Source: Defluviitaleaceae bacterium (GTDB lineage Bacteria; Bacillota; Clostridia; Lachnospirales; WQUN01). Taken from it: 64,000 nucleotides of DNA. A program made the translations under genes and the position numbers. Positions 38,801 to 46,189 of the stretch are shown here, piece after piece. Location of the stretch: contig WQVF01000001.1 in assembly GCA_009781725.1 (NCBI GenBank), positions 1-64,000 on the forward strand, read 5' to 3'. Each line of letters begins with the position of its first letter. Position 1 is the first letter of the stretch. The notes beneath the pieces were generated by a model. It was not told the DNA's origin. It did no database searches and saw only the letters and a list, made by a program, of their open reading frames with translations.

Positions 38801-39119
38801 ATATAAGGAGCGAGACAAACTGACCAGACGATTGACGGAAATAGCTGGCTTTGCATTTGATGCACTGTATAATGCAGTTAGGAAGAATTTCTCTTTATTC
38901 GCAAAAATGAACTCTTATCTGATATTACCTAATCACAACTTTGATGTATCCGTGGATGAACCTGTGTGGCGAGTTGGCATGAGGGAGATATGCGCATGTA
39001 AAAAAGCAGGAAAAATGGTTTTTGAAAGCAGAGGCAGGAATCTCCCAATGGATAAGCTGTACAGCCTGGTGCCACGTGCATATAAAGATGCTCTGAATGA
39101 TTACTTTAGCCGTTTGTAA
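35868..39119 (+). CDS. LRR-Roc-COR (ROCO-like) protein with degenerate GTPase, third gene of the RADAR operon
   Basis: 1083 residues. Residues about 40-420 contain leucine-rich repeats (clearest LEYLDLSHNKIVAIPDSL, LQTLILSYNPI, LEWLDVSSTELTEIP, LKYIDISRTKITEI). A Roc-like domain starts at about 480: QATIVFIGDKDAKKTAICSL, where the P-loop Gly before Lys is Lys (KKT for GKT); the later ALYVILLKGEN and VATASVLVMLRAE match Roc strands but NKxD is lost. A COR domain follows (about 690-870: WRHALRHIS, ISHEHFRSLC, LRKLLDEAGISYDG, YSNSWLARFVYATL, RFPQFMLL). The last 200 residues are unassigned. It starts 6 bp after rdrB and ends at a strong terminator, so it belongs to the operon. Probable sensor or scaffold; function inferred only. 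Confidence 0.75.
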   Translation: MGYVRVAGYECMAFDTNGTSYVLWRDEDKPECLVISNRGKSTEEKLSDLQADEISVLRFESVFFGLCEYNSLDVFNNITRIEFDDCMAYGSETPKSSAMAKIRTALGSSVSLTEYVFENSRYVDIANLQVFTSIKSLTIKRADYIRWENFEPDALKVLVLEDVNLAPSMLHNIAEQIELETLELSGVYRRDDVCETFLAPLTSSSSQINDSLKKLRLSNMNIRSSDKKGRTGIFGWIEKLKRLEYLDLSHNKIVAIPDSLLCDLKKLQTLILSYNPIWDVASLGSAEDVRSGLETLELKKTSIGMVPQVYGIRKLDISECHRIKWCDMEDFPPQVFENLEWLDVSSTELTEIPHWFNVPKDSNGSRNLQNLKYIDISRTKITEIKVRVPSLICLVAERLHLNYIQERLLTRKDWMFIGSGYDKEKINTFYDASKSGGYTDERRMYLRETQLKDISNHFFANGTKDTRQEFWEYDLAPQGQQATIVFIGDKDAKKTAICSLFDVTERDFINCIGQCILRTSPHLKVHDMQNISGTNGKHRGERLAPNSILNVRALSSRPQYRSGHGMFMIDNALYVILLKGENVLDIQRRLDMWMRCIKNTVATASVLVMLRAESENSIEALDIEKYRADAAFTVHKEIAFLPPIKEKRVFDTVRGVMINVADPLARDNSVTMDRARGVLTHAIQQLPSYSGRVIAGWRHALRHISATMEMQRSISHEHFRSLCSHYIRKIEDNNTPSGGMFKVLRKLLDEAGISYDGDTEMLYSNSWLARFVYATLDYAKKMRGEVDEQGLRLYLLDNVIEYDYSPSEIKMLLETLSNKSANLYTLCYKLKGNGYNYSYRFPQFMLLRDNSCSCDVPHANNGGSKAWEGCNWSKISKDVRENKYANRYIVDMPMFSEAMYVDILCKLSISLRDSVEIASNCVATGADGLIAVFEAADYSGDRIPMCCLLVDGVPSAPGRFHIYVAPYSNDKYDRCFDSYKERDKLTRRLTEIAGFAFDALYNAVRKNFSLFAKMNSYLILPNHNFDVSVDEPVWRVGMREICACKKAGKMVFESRGRNLPMDKLYSLVPRAYKDALNDYFSRL

Positions 39120-39160
39120 AAGCGGATGCTCTTTTGTGTAAATTTTTAATAAATTTAACA

Positions 39161-39197
39161 AATAAGAGGCTACCCAATGCGCGGGTAGCCTCTTATT
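39161..39197. terminator. Strong terminator closing the RADAR operon
   Basis: AATAAGAGGCTACCC pairs perfectly with GGGTAGCCTCTTATT (15 bp, 7-nt loop). Also serves the converging small gene at 39209-39337. Confidence 0.88.
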
Positions 39198-39208
39198 CAC
39201 TTTGGAAG

Positions 39209-39337
39209 TTACTTGTTGTGAGTCTGCTTGTTCTTGTTGTTGGTTGTTGCGTCCATGTTGAGTTCGTCAGCAAAAGCTGTCCGGTCAGACTTCTTGGTAT
39301 TGGTTGTGTCTGTGTTGTGCTTTTTCGTGTTTTCCAT
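39209..39337 (-). CDS. 42-residue hydrophilic protein, possibly spore-related
   Basis: Start ATG 39337 has AAGGGAGG nine to ten bases upstream; a longer frame to 39430 exists but lacks a ribosome-binding site. The peptide is rich in Asn, Thr and Lys (MENTKKHNTDTTNTKKSDRT, then AFADELNMDATTNNKNKQ). The TAFADELN segment faintly recalls the TEFASETN motif of gamma-type small acid-soluble spore proteins, but this is weak. A -10-like TATAAT at about 39413-39420 (minus strand) would provide a promoter. Too short for standard gene calling, yet well supported by its translation signals. Confidence 0.6.
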   Translation of the reverse strand: MENTKKHNTDTTNTKKSDRTAFADELNMDATTNNKNKQTHNK

Positions 39338-39469
39338 ACCTACAAACCTCCCTTCGACAACCGCGCTATGAGCGGCGTAAGTACTTACAGGGATAGTATG
39401 CATCGCAATTGAGAGAATTATACATAACATGAAAAAATTATTTTGGGTTGGTGGCGAGAAGCCCCCGCA

Positions 39470-39892
39470 CTATACAATCATCCAATAAACCCGTTCAAAT
39501 ACAAGCCCCGCTACAATCCAAGCCGGCAGATAATCTATGCGGATAAGGCCCTTTACATGGAATTTTGTACTACTGTAATCCCAGGGGCAAACTTGCAGAC
39601 GCTTTAATATACTGCCGGTGAGGAATTCACCGGCAAAAATACATATGGCATACAAAAATCCCCGCAGCAAAAACGGCATAGGGGCCATCAGCCGAAACAC
39701 AGGCTCCAAAAAGGCCACCATCCCGTATACGAAGAACATCCAAAGGGAGGTGGTGGAACTTAGCTTGAAATTCTTTGTTGTAAGGGAGCTTAGGCCTGTC
39801 CAGAGGACTTCCATCAAGCAGCCTAGGGCTCCGTATATTATGAATCGTGTAATCATGGAATTATTATGTGCGCGGTGGATGTTTGCATACAT
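39470..39892 (-). CDS. CmpB-type putative ABC-transporter membrane protein (PF06541-like)
   Basis: 140 residues, four hydrophobic segments. RFIIYGALGCLMEVLWTGL at the start and CPWDYSSTKFHVKGLIRIDYL near the end (the W-D-Y-S...G-I motif) identify the family annotated as putative ABC transporter type IV/CmpB; experimental function is lacking. Either ATG 39892 or ATG 39856 could be the start; neither has a clear ribosome-binding site. Divergent from the Fur-family gene. Confidence 0.75.
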   Translation of the reverse strand: MYANIHRAHNNSMITRFIIYGALGCLMEVLWTGLSSLTTKNFKLSSTTSLWMFFVYGMVAFLEPVFRLMAPMPFLLRGFLYAICIFAGEFLTGSILKRLQVCPWDYSSTKFHVKGLIRIDYLPAWIVAGLVFERVYWMIV

Positions 39893-39964
39893 ACAATAAT
39901 TCTCATATACTTAGAAAAGCGTATCAATGTATGGTTGTGCGCATAAGAAAGTGAGTGAGGCATC

Positions 39965-40360
39965 GTGGGTGAACGCAATACCGTACAAAGGCAAATTATT
40001 ATAGACACCTTAAAATCCGTGGATAACCATCCCTCGGTGGATGAATTGTATTCTATGATACAGGAAAAGCACCCTTCCATCAGTAAGGCTACAGTTTATC
40101 GCAATGTGCGTCAGCTCGCCGATAGGGGCATAATCTTGCAAATTGCCGTTACCAATGATGTATCCCGGTATGATGGCTGCGCTACGGAGCATTATCATTT
40201 TATATGTGAAAGTTGCGGCCAGATATTTGATATTAATATAGGACAATCTAATGATTCTGATATATTAAGCGCATTAATCCAAGATAAAAGCGGCCACAAG
40301 GTCAACAGATGTATGACATCATTCTTTGGGGAATGCACGGATTGTATAAATAAGGAATAA
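39965..40360 (+). CDS. Fur-family metalloregulator (PerR-like)
   Basis: 131 residues from GTG 39965 (GTGAGG upstream). N-terminal winged helix (NTVQRQIIIDTLKSVDNHPS, SISKATVYRNVRQLADRG) and C-terminal dimerisation domain with metal ligands (TEHYHFICESCG, then FFGECTDC), giving the four-Cys structural zinc site. In anaerobes such proteins usually sense peroxide or iron; rubrerythrin in the same window would be a plausible target, but no operator was identified. Confidence 0.88.
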   Translation: MGERNTVQRQIIIDTLKSVDNHPSVDELYSMIQEKHPSISKATVYRNVRQLADRGIILQIAVTNDVSRYDGCATEHYHFICESCGQIFDINIGQSNDSDILSALIQDKSGHKVNRCMTSFFGECTDCINKE

Positions 40361-40372
40361 GGGAACAAGTTT

Positions 40373-40410
40373 AACGGTTTGCTCAGATTTCACGGGCAGG
40401 CCGTTTTTTT
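40373..40410 (+). terminator. Terminator or attenuator before the pyrB leader ORF
   Basis: TTAACGGTTTGCTC pairs along its length with GGGCAGGCCGTT (three G-U pairs), followed by seven T. It lies between the Fur-family stop and the leader ORF ribosome-binding site, so it may end the Fur transcript or attenuate pyr expression. Confidence 0.7.
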
Positions 40411-40422
40411 GGAGGTAAGTCC

Positions 40423-40524
40423 ATGGATTATAAGAATTTACAAACATCCATGCAGCAGGGTTTTAGCACTTATTGGGGCGGGCTTTTAGCATTGATTGCA
40501 CTCACAGAAGGGGGATATATATGA
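40423..40524 (+). CDS. 33-residue leader ORF coupled to pyrB
   Basis: ATG 40423 follows GGAGGTAAGTCC, one of the best ribosome-binding sites in the window. The peptide starts [20 protein letters not shown] and continues hydrophobically to ALTEGGYI. Its TGA (40522-40524) overlaps the pyrB ATG at 40521 (ATGA), so pyrB translation should depend on it. It may be a regulatory leader peptide for pyrimidine control, or a small membrane protein. No homologue is known to me. Confidence 0.6.
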   Translation: MDYKNLQTSMQQGFSTYWGGLLALIALTEGGYI

Positions 40525-41441
40525 GTTTACAAGGAAGAGATTTATTGGCACCACTTGATTTCTCCATAGAGGAGATAGACATGTTGTTTCGGGAGGCCGA
40601 AGGCATAATTGCCTCACCTCGGGACTATGCCGAAGCCTGCAAAGGCTATCTACTGGCTACCCTTTTTTATGAACCAAGCACCCGCACCCGTTTCTCCTTT
40701 GAAGCGGCAATGCTTAAGCTAGGAGGCCAGGTAATAGGTTTTTCCGAGCCAAATGCCAGCTCTGCCTCCAAAGGGGAGAGCATTGCAGATACCATCCGCA
40801 CGGTGGAATGCTATTCGGATATCGCCGTAATACGCCATCCCAAAGAAGGGGCAGCAACAGTAGCCGCCCATGTAGCCGGTATCCCGGTAATCAACGCGGG
40901 AGATGGAGGTCACCACCATCCCACTCAGACCCTGACGGATTTGTTGACGATAAAAAGGCAAAAAGGCAGCCTTGGCAATATCACAGTAGGAATGTGCGGG
41001 GACTTGAAATTTGGTAGAACGGTACACTCCCTAATTGCCGCACTACTTAGGTATCATGGAGTACGCTTTGTACTAGTTTCCCCGGAGGAGCTAAAGGTGC
41101 CAGAATATGTACGGGAGGAATTGAAAAACGCGGACTATACCGAAACCCAAGACCTGGCAGGGTCAATGCCTGACCTGGATGTGTTATATATGACCCGTGT
41201 GCAAAAGGAACGCTTCTTTAACGAAGAGGACTATGTAAAACTAAAAGACCGGTATATCCTAGATATGGCCAAGCTGGAAAATGCAAAGTCAGACCTAATG
41301 ATTATGCATCCCCTGCCCAGGGTAAATGAAATAGCCCCAGAAGTAGACAAAGATTCAAGGGCGATGTATTTTCCGCAAGCAAAGAACGGTATGTATATAA
41401 GAATGGCACTTATTATGGCGTTGTTGGGGGTAACCGTATGA
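40521..41441 (+). CDS. pyrB: Aspartate carbamoyltransferase catalytic chain
   Basis: 306 residues from ATG 40521. Carbamoyl-phosphate motif [13 protein letters not shown], active-site loop [32 protein letters not shown] and [10 protein letters not shown] are intact. Condenses carbamoyl phosphate with aspartate in pyrimidine synthesis. AGAAGGGGG stands upstream, inside the leader ORF. Overlaps pyrI by 4 bp, so catalytic and regulatory chains are made together as in enteric-type class B ATCase. Confidence 0.96.
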   Translation: MSLQGRDLLAPLDFSIEEIDMLFREAEGIIASPRDYAEACKGYLLATLFYEPSTRTRFSFEAAMLKLGGQVIGFSEPNASSASKGESIADTIRTVECYSDIAVIRHPKEGAATVAAHVAGIPVINAGDGGHHHPTQTLTDLLTIKRQKGSLGNITVGMCGDLKFGRTVHSLIAALLRYHGVRFVLVSPEELKVPEYVREELKNADYTETQDLAGSMPDLDVLYMTRVQKERFFNEEDYVKLKDRYILDMAKLENAKSDLMIMHPLPRVNEIAPEVDKDSRAMYFPQAKNGMYIRMALIMALLGVTV

Positions 41442-41875
41442 CAATCAAAGGCATAGCAAACGGAATAGTAATCGACCATATCCGAGCAGGATTTGGCATG
41501 AAGGTACTGGAATACTTAGGCCTGGAAGGGCGAGGTGACACGGTGGCATTAATAATGAACGCCGTAAGCGATAAACATGGCCGCAAAGATATTATCAAAA
41601 TCGAAAATTATCAGAACTTGCCCCTAGATGTAATAGGTCTGATAGACCATAACGCAACGGTAAATTATATAACCAACCACAGAATAGTAGATAAAAAGCA
41701 GCTAAGCCTCCCCAAGGAAGTAGAAAATGTACTCCGCTGCAAAAACCCCCGCTGTGTGACATCCATAGAGCAGGTGACCCACACCTTCCGGCTGGTGTCG
41801 AATACAGGGATGTATAGCTGTATGTATTGTGATGATTTGGTAAAAGCAGGCTCGGAGTTGAATTTTTCTCGCTGA
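41438..41875 (+). CDS. pyrI: Aspartate carbamoyltransferase regulatory chain
   Basis: 145 residues. N-terminal allosteric domain ([22 protein letters not shown]) and C-terminal zinc domain with C-x4-C (CKNPRC) and CxxC (CMYC). Binds CTP/ATP and confers allosteric control on PyrB. Ends shortly before a 113-bp palindrome. Confidence 0.95.
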   Translation: MTIKGIANGIVIDHIRAGFGMKVLEYLGLEGRGDTVALIMNAVSDKHGRKDIIKIENYQNLPLDVIGLIDHNATVNYITNHRIVDKKQLSLPKEVENVLRCKNPRCVTSIEQVTHTFRLVSNTGMYSCMYCDDLVKAGSELNFSR

Positions 41876-41900
41876 TATGTTAGATTAACCATAGCTTATA

Positions 41901-42013
41901 ATAGCAAACAGGTTCTCAATCCGTGACTGCTGTCGCGGCAAAATCGCCCAAAAACGCTTGATTCGCGTTTTGGGTGCCGCTCGGCACTCACGGTTTCGAA
42001 GATTGTTTGCTAT
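41901..42013. repeat. 113-bp two-tier palindrome, copy 2
   Basis: Outer arms ATAGCAAACA...CCGTGA and TCACGG...TGTTTGCTAT; inner arms CCCAAAAACGC and GCGTTTTGGG; between them TGCTGTCGCGGCA and TGCCGCTCGGCA, which read as direct copies. Same layout as 22654-22753. It lies after pyrI and could double as its terminator. Confidence 0.68.
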
Positions 42014-42092
42014 TGATTGGTGGCCAGAGTGTGATAGGACAATAATCCAAAAATAATCGGTAGCAGTACATCACCCCTACAAAGGGGCTATT

Positions 42093-42164
42093 ATGTTGCC
42101 GGAATTGGGTTATTTCTTAGTCGCATGTAAGACCACCCCGCCGCCTGGCGGCACCCCTCTGTAG
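42093..42164 (+). CDS. Candidate 23-residue leader peptide of the ABC-F gene
   Basis: ATG 42093 follows AAAGGGG five bases upstream; the peptide is MLPELGYFLVACKTTPPPGG then TPL and includes a Pro-Pro-Pro stall-prone stretch. Its stop lies in a CCCCTC/GAGGGG hairpin (42154-42170). Leader peptides followed by terminators commonly control antibiotic-resistance ABC-F genes. The GC-rich part also resembles a dispersed repeat, so this ORF is tentative. Confidence 0.35.
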   Translation: MLPELGYFLVACKTTPPPGGTPL

Positions 42165-42192
42165 GAGGGGAATTGGTATGTTTGCGCATTCG

Positions 42193-42230
42193 AAGGACTT
42201 CATTCTGGCATGGAATCGAGGTCTTTTTTT
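42193..42230 (+). terminator. Attenuator-like terminator immediately before the ABC-F start
   Basis: AAGGACTTC.ATTC pairs with GAAT.GAGGTCTTT (about 13 bp, one bulge), followed by a run of T that touches the ATG at 42231. The GAGGT ribosome-binding site lies within the 3' arm, so the fold would both terminate transcription and hide the start site. Confidence 0.7.
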
Positions 42231-43736
42231 ATGCTGGAAATCAAAAATATTAATCTTAGCCTATCCCTTAATGATAGAAATCTTGCTGATAATTTCAGCT
42301 TTGTCCTTAATCCCGGGGATAAGGCCGTAATCATCGGCGAGGAGGGTAATGGGAAGTCTACGCTGCTTAAGCTAATCTACGACGAGTCCCTTGTATCTGG
42401 ATATTGTAACTACTCCGGACAGATATTACGAAAGGGTAGTTTGGCCTATTTACCGCAAATGTTCCCTGAGGAGGAGTTGAATCTCACCCTGGAGGAATAT
42501 TTCTCCGATTCCATGAGCCCTCAAATTCTGTCCCGCCTTGGCATCCCTACAGAGTTTACAATTTCATCACAGCGCATAAATACCCTATCCGGCGGCGAGA
42601 AAATAAAGATTCAACTGGCCAAAATCCTGTTTTCTGAGCCGGATGTTCTTCTGCTGGACGAGCCAACCAACGACATAGACCTACCCACATTGGAATGGCT
42701 GGAAGATTTTATTTCAAGCTGCCGCCAGCCCGTCATATTCATCTCCCACGACGAAACCCTAATTGAGCGCACCGCCAACGTAATCATCCATATGGAACAG
42801 CTAATGCGCAAAACCAAGGCCAAAATTACCGTGACCTACTCGACCTACGCAAAATATGTAAAGGCCCGTAATATAGCCTTTGATAAGCAAAAGCAGGTAG
42901 CAAGAAAACAGCGAGCCGAGCACAAGGCCCAGATGCTGCGCTGGAAACAAATACATGACAAGGTAGACCATCAAGGCCGCAATATTGCCAAGGAAGACAG
43001 AGATTCCGCAGGGCGGCTCCTTAAGAAAAAGATGAAAGCCGTAAAATCCACGGGAAAACGATTGGAAAAGCAATCCGAGGACTTCCTAGAACTCCCGGAC
43101 ATGGAGGAGGCAATACTGACCCAGTTTGACCCCAACCTTACTATCCCCCAAGGCAAAGTTGTACTTGCGATGGAGCTACCGGAACTATTGGTTGACGGGC
43201 GGCAGCTCTCCGGCCCAATTGCCCTAAATATAAACGGCCCACAACGCATAGGCATTGTAGGCCGAAATGGAGTTGGAAAATCAACTTTCCTGAAAAAAAT
43301 ATGGGAAGCCTTGGCAGCGCGCAAAGACATCACAGCAACATATATGCCTCAGGATTATGCCGAAGTCCTCGATTACAACAAGCCTGTAATTGACTTCCTA
43401 GCAACAGACGGCCACAAAGATACAATTACAAAGGTGCGGACATACCTAGGCAGCATGAAGTTTACAGCAGACGAGATGCTGGGCAAAATCGGCAAATTAA
43501 GCGGCGGTCAAAAAGCCAAGGTGCTGTTCTTAGATATGGTGCTAAAAAAGGCCAATGTCCTTGTTCTGGACGAACCGACTCGTAACTTCAGCCCTCTGTC
43601 CGCTCCAGAAATACGTAAAACCCTGACAAACTTCGGCGGAGGGATAATCTCTGTGTCCCATGATAGGAAGTATTTGAGTGAGGTTTGTGAAAAGGTTTTT
43701 GAGTTGACGAGGGAAGGTTTACAACATTATTATTAA
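42231..43736 (+). CDS. ABC-F family ATPase
   Basis: About 501 residues with two ABC cassettes on one chain and no membrane segment: Walker A GEEGNGKST and GRNGVGKST, signatures LSGGEKIKI and LSGGQKAKV, Walker B LLLDEPTNDID and LVLDEPTRNFSP. The linker (about 195-320) is Lys/Arg-rich, as in ribosome-binding ABC-F proteins. Members rescue or protect ribosomes; several give resistance to lincosamide, pleuromutilin or macrolide drugs. The second cassette motif EPTRNFSPLSAPEIR resembles a resistance/ regulatory subgroup. Start ATG 42231 (GAGGT eight bases upstream) is preferred over 42210, which falls in the hairpin loop. Confidence 0.9.
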   Translation: MLEIKNINLSLSLNDRNLADNFSFVLNPGDKAVIIGEEGNGKSTLLKLIYDESLVSGYCNYSGQILRKGSLAYLPQMFPEEELNLTLEEYFSDSMSPQILSRLGIPTEFTISSQRINTLSGGEKIKIQLAKILFSEPDVLLLDEPTNDIDLPTLEWLEDFISSCRQPVIFISHDETLIERTANVIIHMEQLMRKTKAKITVTYSTYAKYVKARNIAFDKQKQVARKQRAEHKAQMLRWKQIHDKVDHQGRNIAKEDRDSAGRLLKKKMKAVKSTGKRLEKQSEDFLELPDMEEAILTQFDPNLTIPQGKVVLAMELPELLVDGRQLSGPIALNINGPQRIGIVGRNGVGKSTFLKKIWEALAARKDITATYMPQDYAEVLDYNKPVIDFLATDGHKDTITKVRTYLGSMKFTADEMLGKIGKLSGGQKAKVLFLDMVLKKANVLVLDEPTRNFSPLSAPEIRKTLTNFGGGIISVSHDRKYLSEVCEKVFELTREGLQHYY

Positions 43737-43768
43737 CGTGCAGGAGAGTGACCATCCCTGCCACCCCT

Positions 43769-44995
43769 TTAACGGGGGGTAGTAAAGGGAGCATACACCC
43801 AGCCCTCTAAATCATTAAATATAATCCTAAACCAAATGTGATTTCTGGTTACAGCTCTTTCTTCCAGAACCGTTAGCACATTACCGAAATACACTTGTCC
43901 GATTATATTATTACTGGCACCGGCACCACTCCGTACATTAAGAGCTTGTGTATTTACGGTCACAGTTACAACGTTGGTTGAATCTGGTTCAGGTGTGGGG
44001 TTAGGTGTAGGCGACGGCGTGGGTGTTGGAGATTGCATTGGAATTGGCGTAGGGCTCTCTATTGGAGTTGGTGTAGGCTTGTCCGTAGTGGCATTACGGG
44101 TTGGTGGAAATATCTCGAATACACTGTTTGCATAAGTAGCTCCAGCAGCTAATATCGCTATTGCAAGTATAGCAATAATCAAATAACCCATCTTGGGAAA
44201 ACGTGTTGTGTGCCGTTTAACATCAATTCCTAGTTTTTGTTTTAAAGGGATTAGTATCCCCGCGAGCAAGTCTGACTCATAAGCATCAACAACAATTAAG
44301 GTATTACTTGCTATTGCTTTTTCAGCTTTATCAGCTAATTCAACTGAGGACGTAGCAGCATCTTTCTTGACCTTAGTAGCTGCTTCTGTCATTACAACAT
44401 GCTCTGTTGCTTCAGTAGCGTTATCTCTGGCAACTTTGGCAGCCGCTTCTGCGGCTGTTACTTTTTCTGTAGCACTTGCTACTTTTTTTGATGCCGCGGA
44501 GCTTGGAAATTTTGCTTCAGTTTCAATTGCCTTTCTCAAGGTTTCCTTTGCCATAGTCACTTCTTCTGTAGCCTTCGTCTCAGTATCAGCTGCTACATCC
44601 GCTGCCTCCAATGCTGTCTTTTCTTCCAATACGGCTTCTTTAGCCTCGGTTGTCGCTTCAGTTGCAGTGTTTTTTTCATCTTCTATGGCGTGTACGAGTG
44701 CGTTATTAACCCACTCTTCTATTTTTTTCTTTGAGTCATCGTAAACCTTACCAGCTCTATATCTCCTAAAGCCAGTCTTATTTCCTACTTTCTCTATCAT
44801 CTTCTCCGAAGGGTCACTTTCCTTGCTTATTTCTAATGATTCTCCTGCAATTTTAATAAAAATAATCATAATATATGCATCATTGCTAATTCCATATTCC
44901 CTATATATTTTTCTGCAAAAATCACCTAGCAACTTACGCTTATAGTTGTATTCAGAGAACTCGTCAACAATCAGTATCAACAACTTGTACGTCAT
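43769..44995 (-). CDS. Unknown protein: N-terminal domain, long Ala/Glu/Thr coiled coil, TM helix, SH3 domain
   Basis: 408 residues. Residues 1-105 form an unassigned globular region (YKLLILIVDEFSEYNYKRKL). Residues about 110-235 are a nearly uninterrupted Ala/Glu/Lys/Thr helix likely to be coiled coil. One membrane helix (about 272-292, MGYLIIAILAIAILAAGATY) is followed by a Pro/Thr/Ser linker and a C-terminal bacterial SH3 domain (VNTQALNVRSGAGASNNIIG). The N-terminus is therefore cytoplasmic and the SH3 outside, probably touching peptidoglycan. Composition is more AT-rich than neighbours. Start ATG has GGTGGA upstream. Divergent from the membrane gene at 45378. Confidence 0.7.
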   Translation of the reverse strand: MTYKLLILIVDEFSEYNYKRKLLGDFCRKIYREYGISNDAYIMIIFIKIAGESLEISKESDPSEKMIEKVGNKTGFRRYRAGKVYDDSKKKIEEWVNNALVHAIEDEKNTATEATTEAKEAVLEEKTALEAADVAADTETKATEEVTMAKETLRKAIETEAKFPSSAASKKVASATEKVTAAEAAAKVARDNATEATEHVVMTEAATKVKKDAATSSVELADKAEKAIASNTLIVVDAYESDLLAGILIPLKQKLGIDVKRHTTRFPKMGYLIIAILAIAILAAGATYANSVFEIFPPTRNATTDKPTPTPIESPTPIPMQSPTPTPSPTPNPTPEPDSTNVVTVTVNTQALNVRSGAGASNNIIGQVYFGNVLTVLEERAVTRNHIWFRIIFNDLEGWVYAPFTTPR

Positions 44996-45202
44996 AGGGT
45001 TTCCACCATTCGCTAAGCTTATAGTCGAGTATTCCTTATGCAGTACGAACTTTAGTTCATACTTGCAATCAACACAACAAATAGCTAGTTCTATAGTTTC
45101 TTCAACTAATCACATTGTATATGTAAAATCCACATAAAAACACCTGTGGCAAAGGAAATGCAAATAACTGTATGCATTATACATATATGTCGCTAGTAAA
45201 TA

Positions 45203-45231
45203 TTGACATATTCCAACAATCAAACTAAACT
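45203..45231 (+). promoter_or_regulatory. Candidate promoter in the 382-bp AT-rich gap 44996-45377
   Basis: TTGACA (45203-45208), 17-bp spacer, TAAACT (45226-45231). A further TATAAT stands at 45289-45294. Either could transcribe the membrane gene at 45378. No other gene is seen in this gap. Confidence 0.5.
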
Positions 45232-45377
45232 ATTAACAAGTAAACTAATTATATAACATGAATCGTGCTATCGCAACAAGTATATGACTATAATACCTCG
45301 GTTGTTGTTTATCGCATTAATAAAATGAACTGTATATTCGCATTTGTATTCTATTACATTTCCTAAAGGAGGATTGA

Positions 45378-46040
45378 ATGAATAGCCGTGATGATTCTGT
45401 CTTGAGAGATTTACTACTTAGTTTTGGACCCGCTGGAACTGCTACCGCTGGAACTGCTATAATAACTTTTATGATTCACTTATTGGGCGTAGTCATAAAC
45501 GAAGGCATATTTATTGCCATGTATTTCAGCATAATAGCTACGGTAGGTTTTATTATTTTTCGGCTGTATAAATTATATAAAACAGATAACAACAAGCCTA
45601 AATACAGGTCTAAATTTAAGAACATTATTCTTGCTTTTGGAATATTTGGGGCAATAATGTCATTTATTATGTTTTTAGGCTATGCTTCGAGCTATTATTA
45701 TACTTTTTTTGACTATTTAGTCACCTCAACACCCATTGCTAGATTTGAGCTATCAACAATAATTATTATTACGGTTTTTTGTATAGGTTATTTAGTTAAG
45801 CCAACAGCGCAAGAACGATTATATGTATGTCTAAGACATGTTATATTTGTGAGTTTTAACGCAATAACTATCTTTATATTTATTGCAAACCGATTTTGGA
45901 GCTCCTCTGAAACTATCAACAGCGGAGGAGTTACACCTCATACCATGCTTGGCACTTTTGTGATATGTAGCTGTCTATCTCAGCTTATTGCACAATTTGC
46001 ACCTAGGATTTCTCCAGCGATTAAAGTTGTCATGTTGTAG
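45378..46040 (+). CDS. Polytopic membrane protein of unknown function
   Basis: 220 residues with five or six hydrophobic helices (for example GTAIITFMIHLLGVVINEGI, NIILAFGIFGAIMSFIMFLG, STIIIITVFCIGYLV). Starts at ATG after AAAGGAGGATTGA. No motif recognised. AT-rich like the divergent SH3 protein; the two may have arrived together. A terminator follows. Confidence 0.7.
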   Translation: MNSRDDSVLRDLLLSFGPAGTATAGTAIITFMIHLLGVVINEGIFIAMYFSIIATVGFIIFRLYKLYKTDNNKPKYRSKFKNIILAFGIFGAIMSFIMFLGYASSYYYTFFDYLVTSTPIARFELSTIIIITVFCIGYLVKPTAQERLYVCLRHVIFVSFNAITIFIFIANRFWSSSETINSGGVTPHTMLGTFVICSCLSQLIAQFAPRISPAIKVVML

Positions 46041-46056
46041 TATGCGTATATTTAGT

Positions 46057-46102
46057 AAAACGCGCAAGCATCCCATGTTATTTAGATGCTACGCGCGTTT
46101 TT
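46057..46102. terminator. Bidirectional terminator
   Basis: AAAACGCGC.A.GCATC pairs with GATGC...GCGCGTTTTT. Between the membrane protein gene and metG-like gene, which converge. Confidence 0.7.
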
Positions 46103-46189
46103 AATCTTAATATGAATAATGACAGTCTTGGTCTATAACTTCCACACAACTCACGTCCCACATCAGCTACCATTTCAGTTTTAGCGGCC

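Noticed and set aside
42178-42331. Frame of about 50 codons starting after AGGAGGGG and overlapping the ABC-F gene
   Set aside because: It runs through the attenuator hairpin in another frame and has no recognisable product; the ribosome-binding site lies in a repeat-like hairpin.
43769-46040. Toxin-antitoxin pair
   Set aside because: The genes are divergent, large, and carry membrane and SH3 segments rather than toxin or antitoxin motifs.
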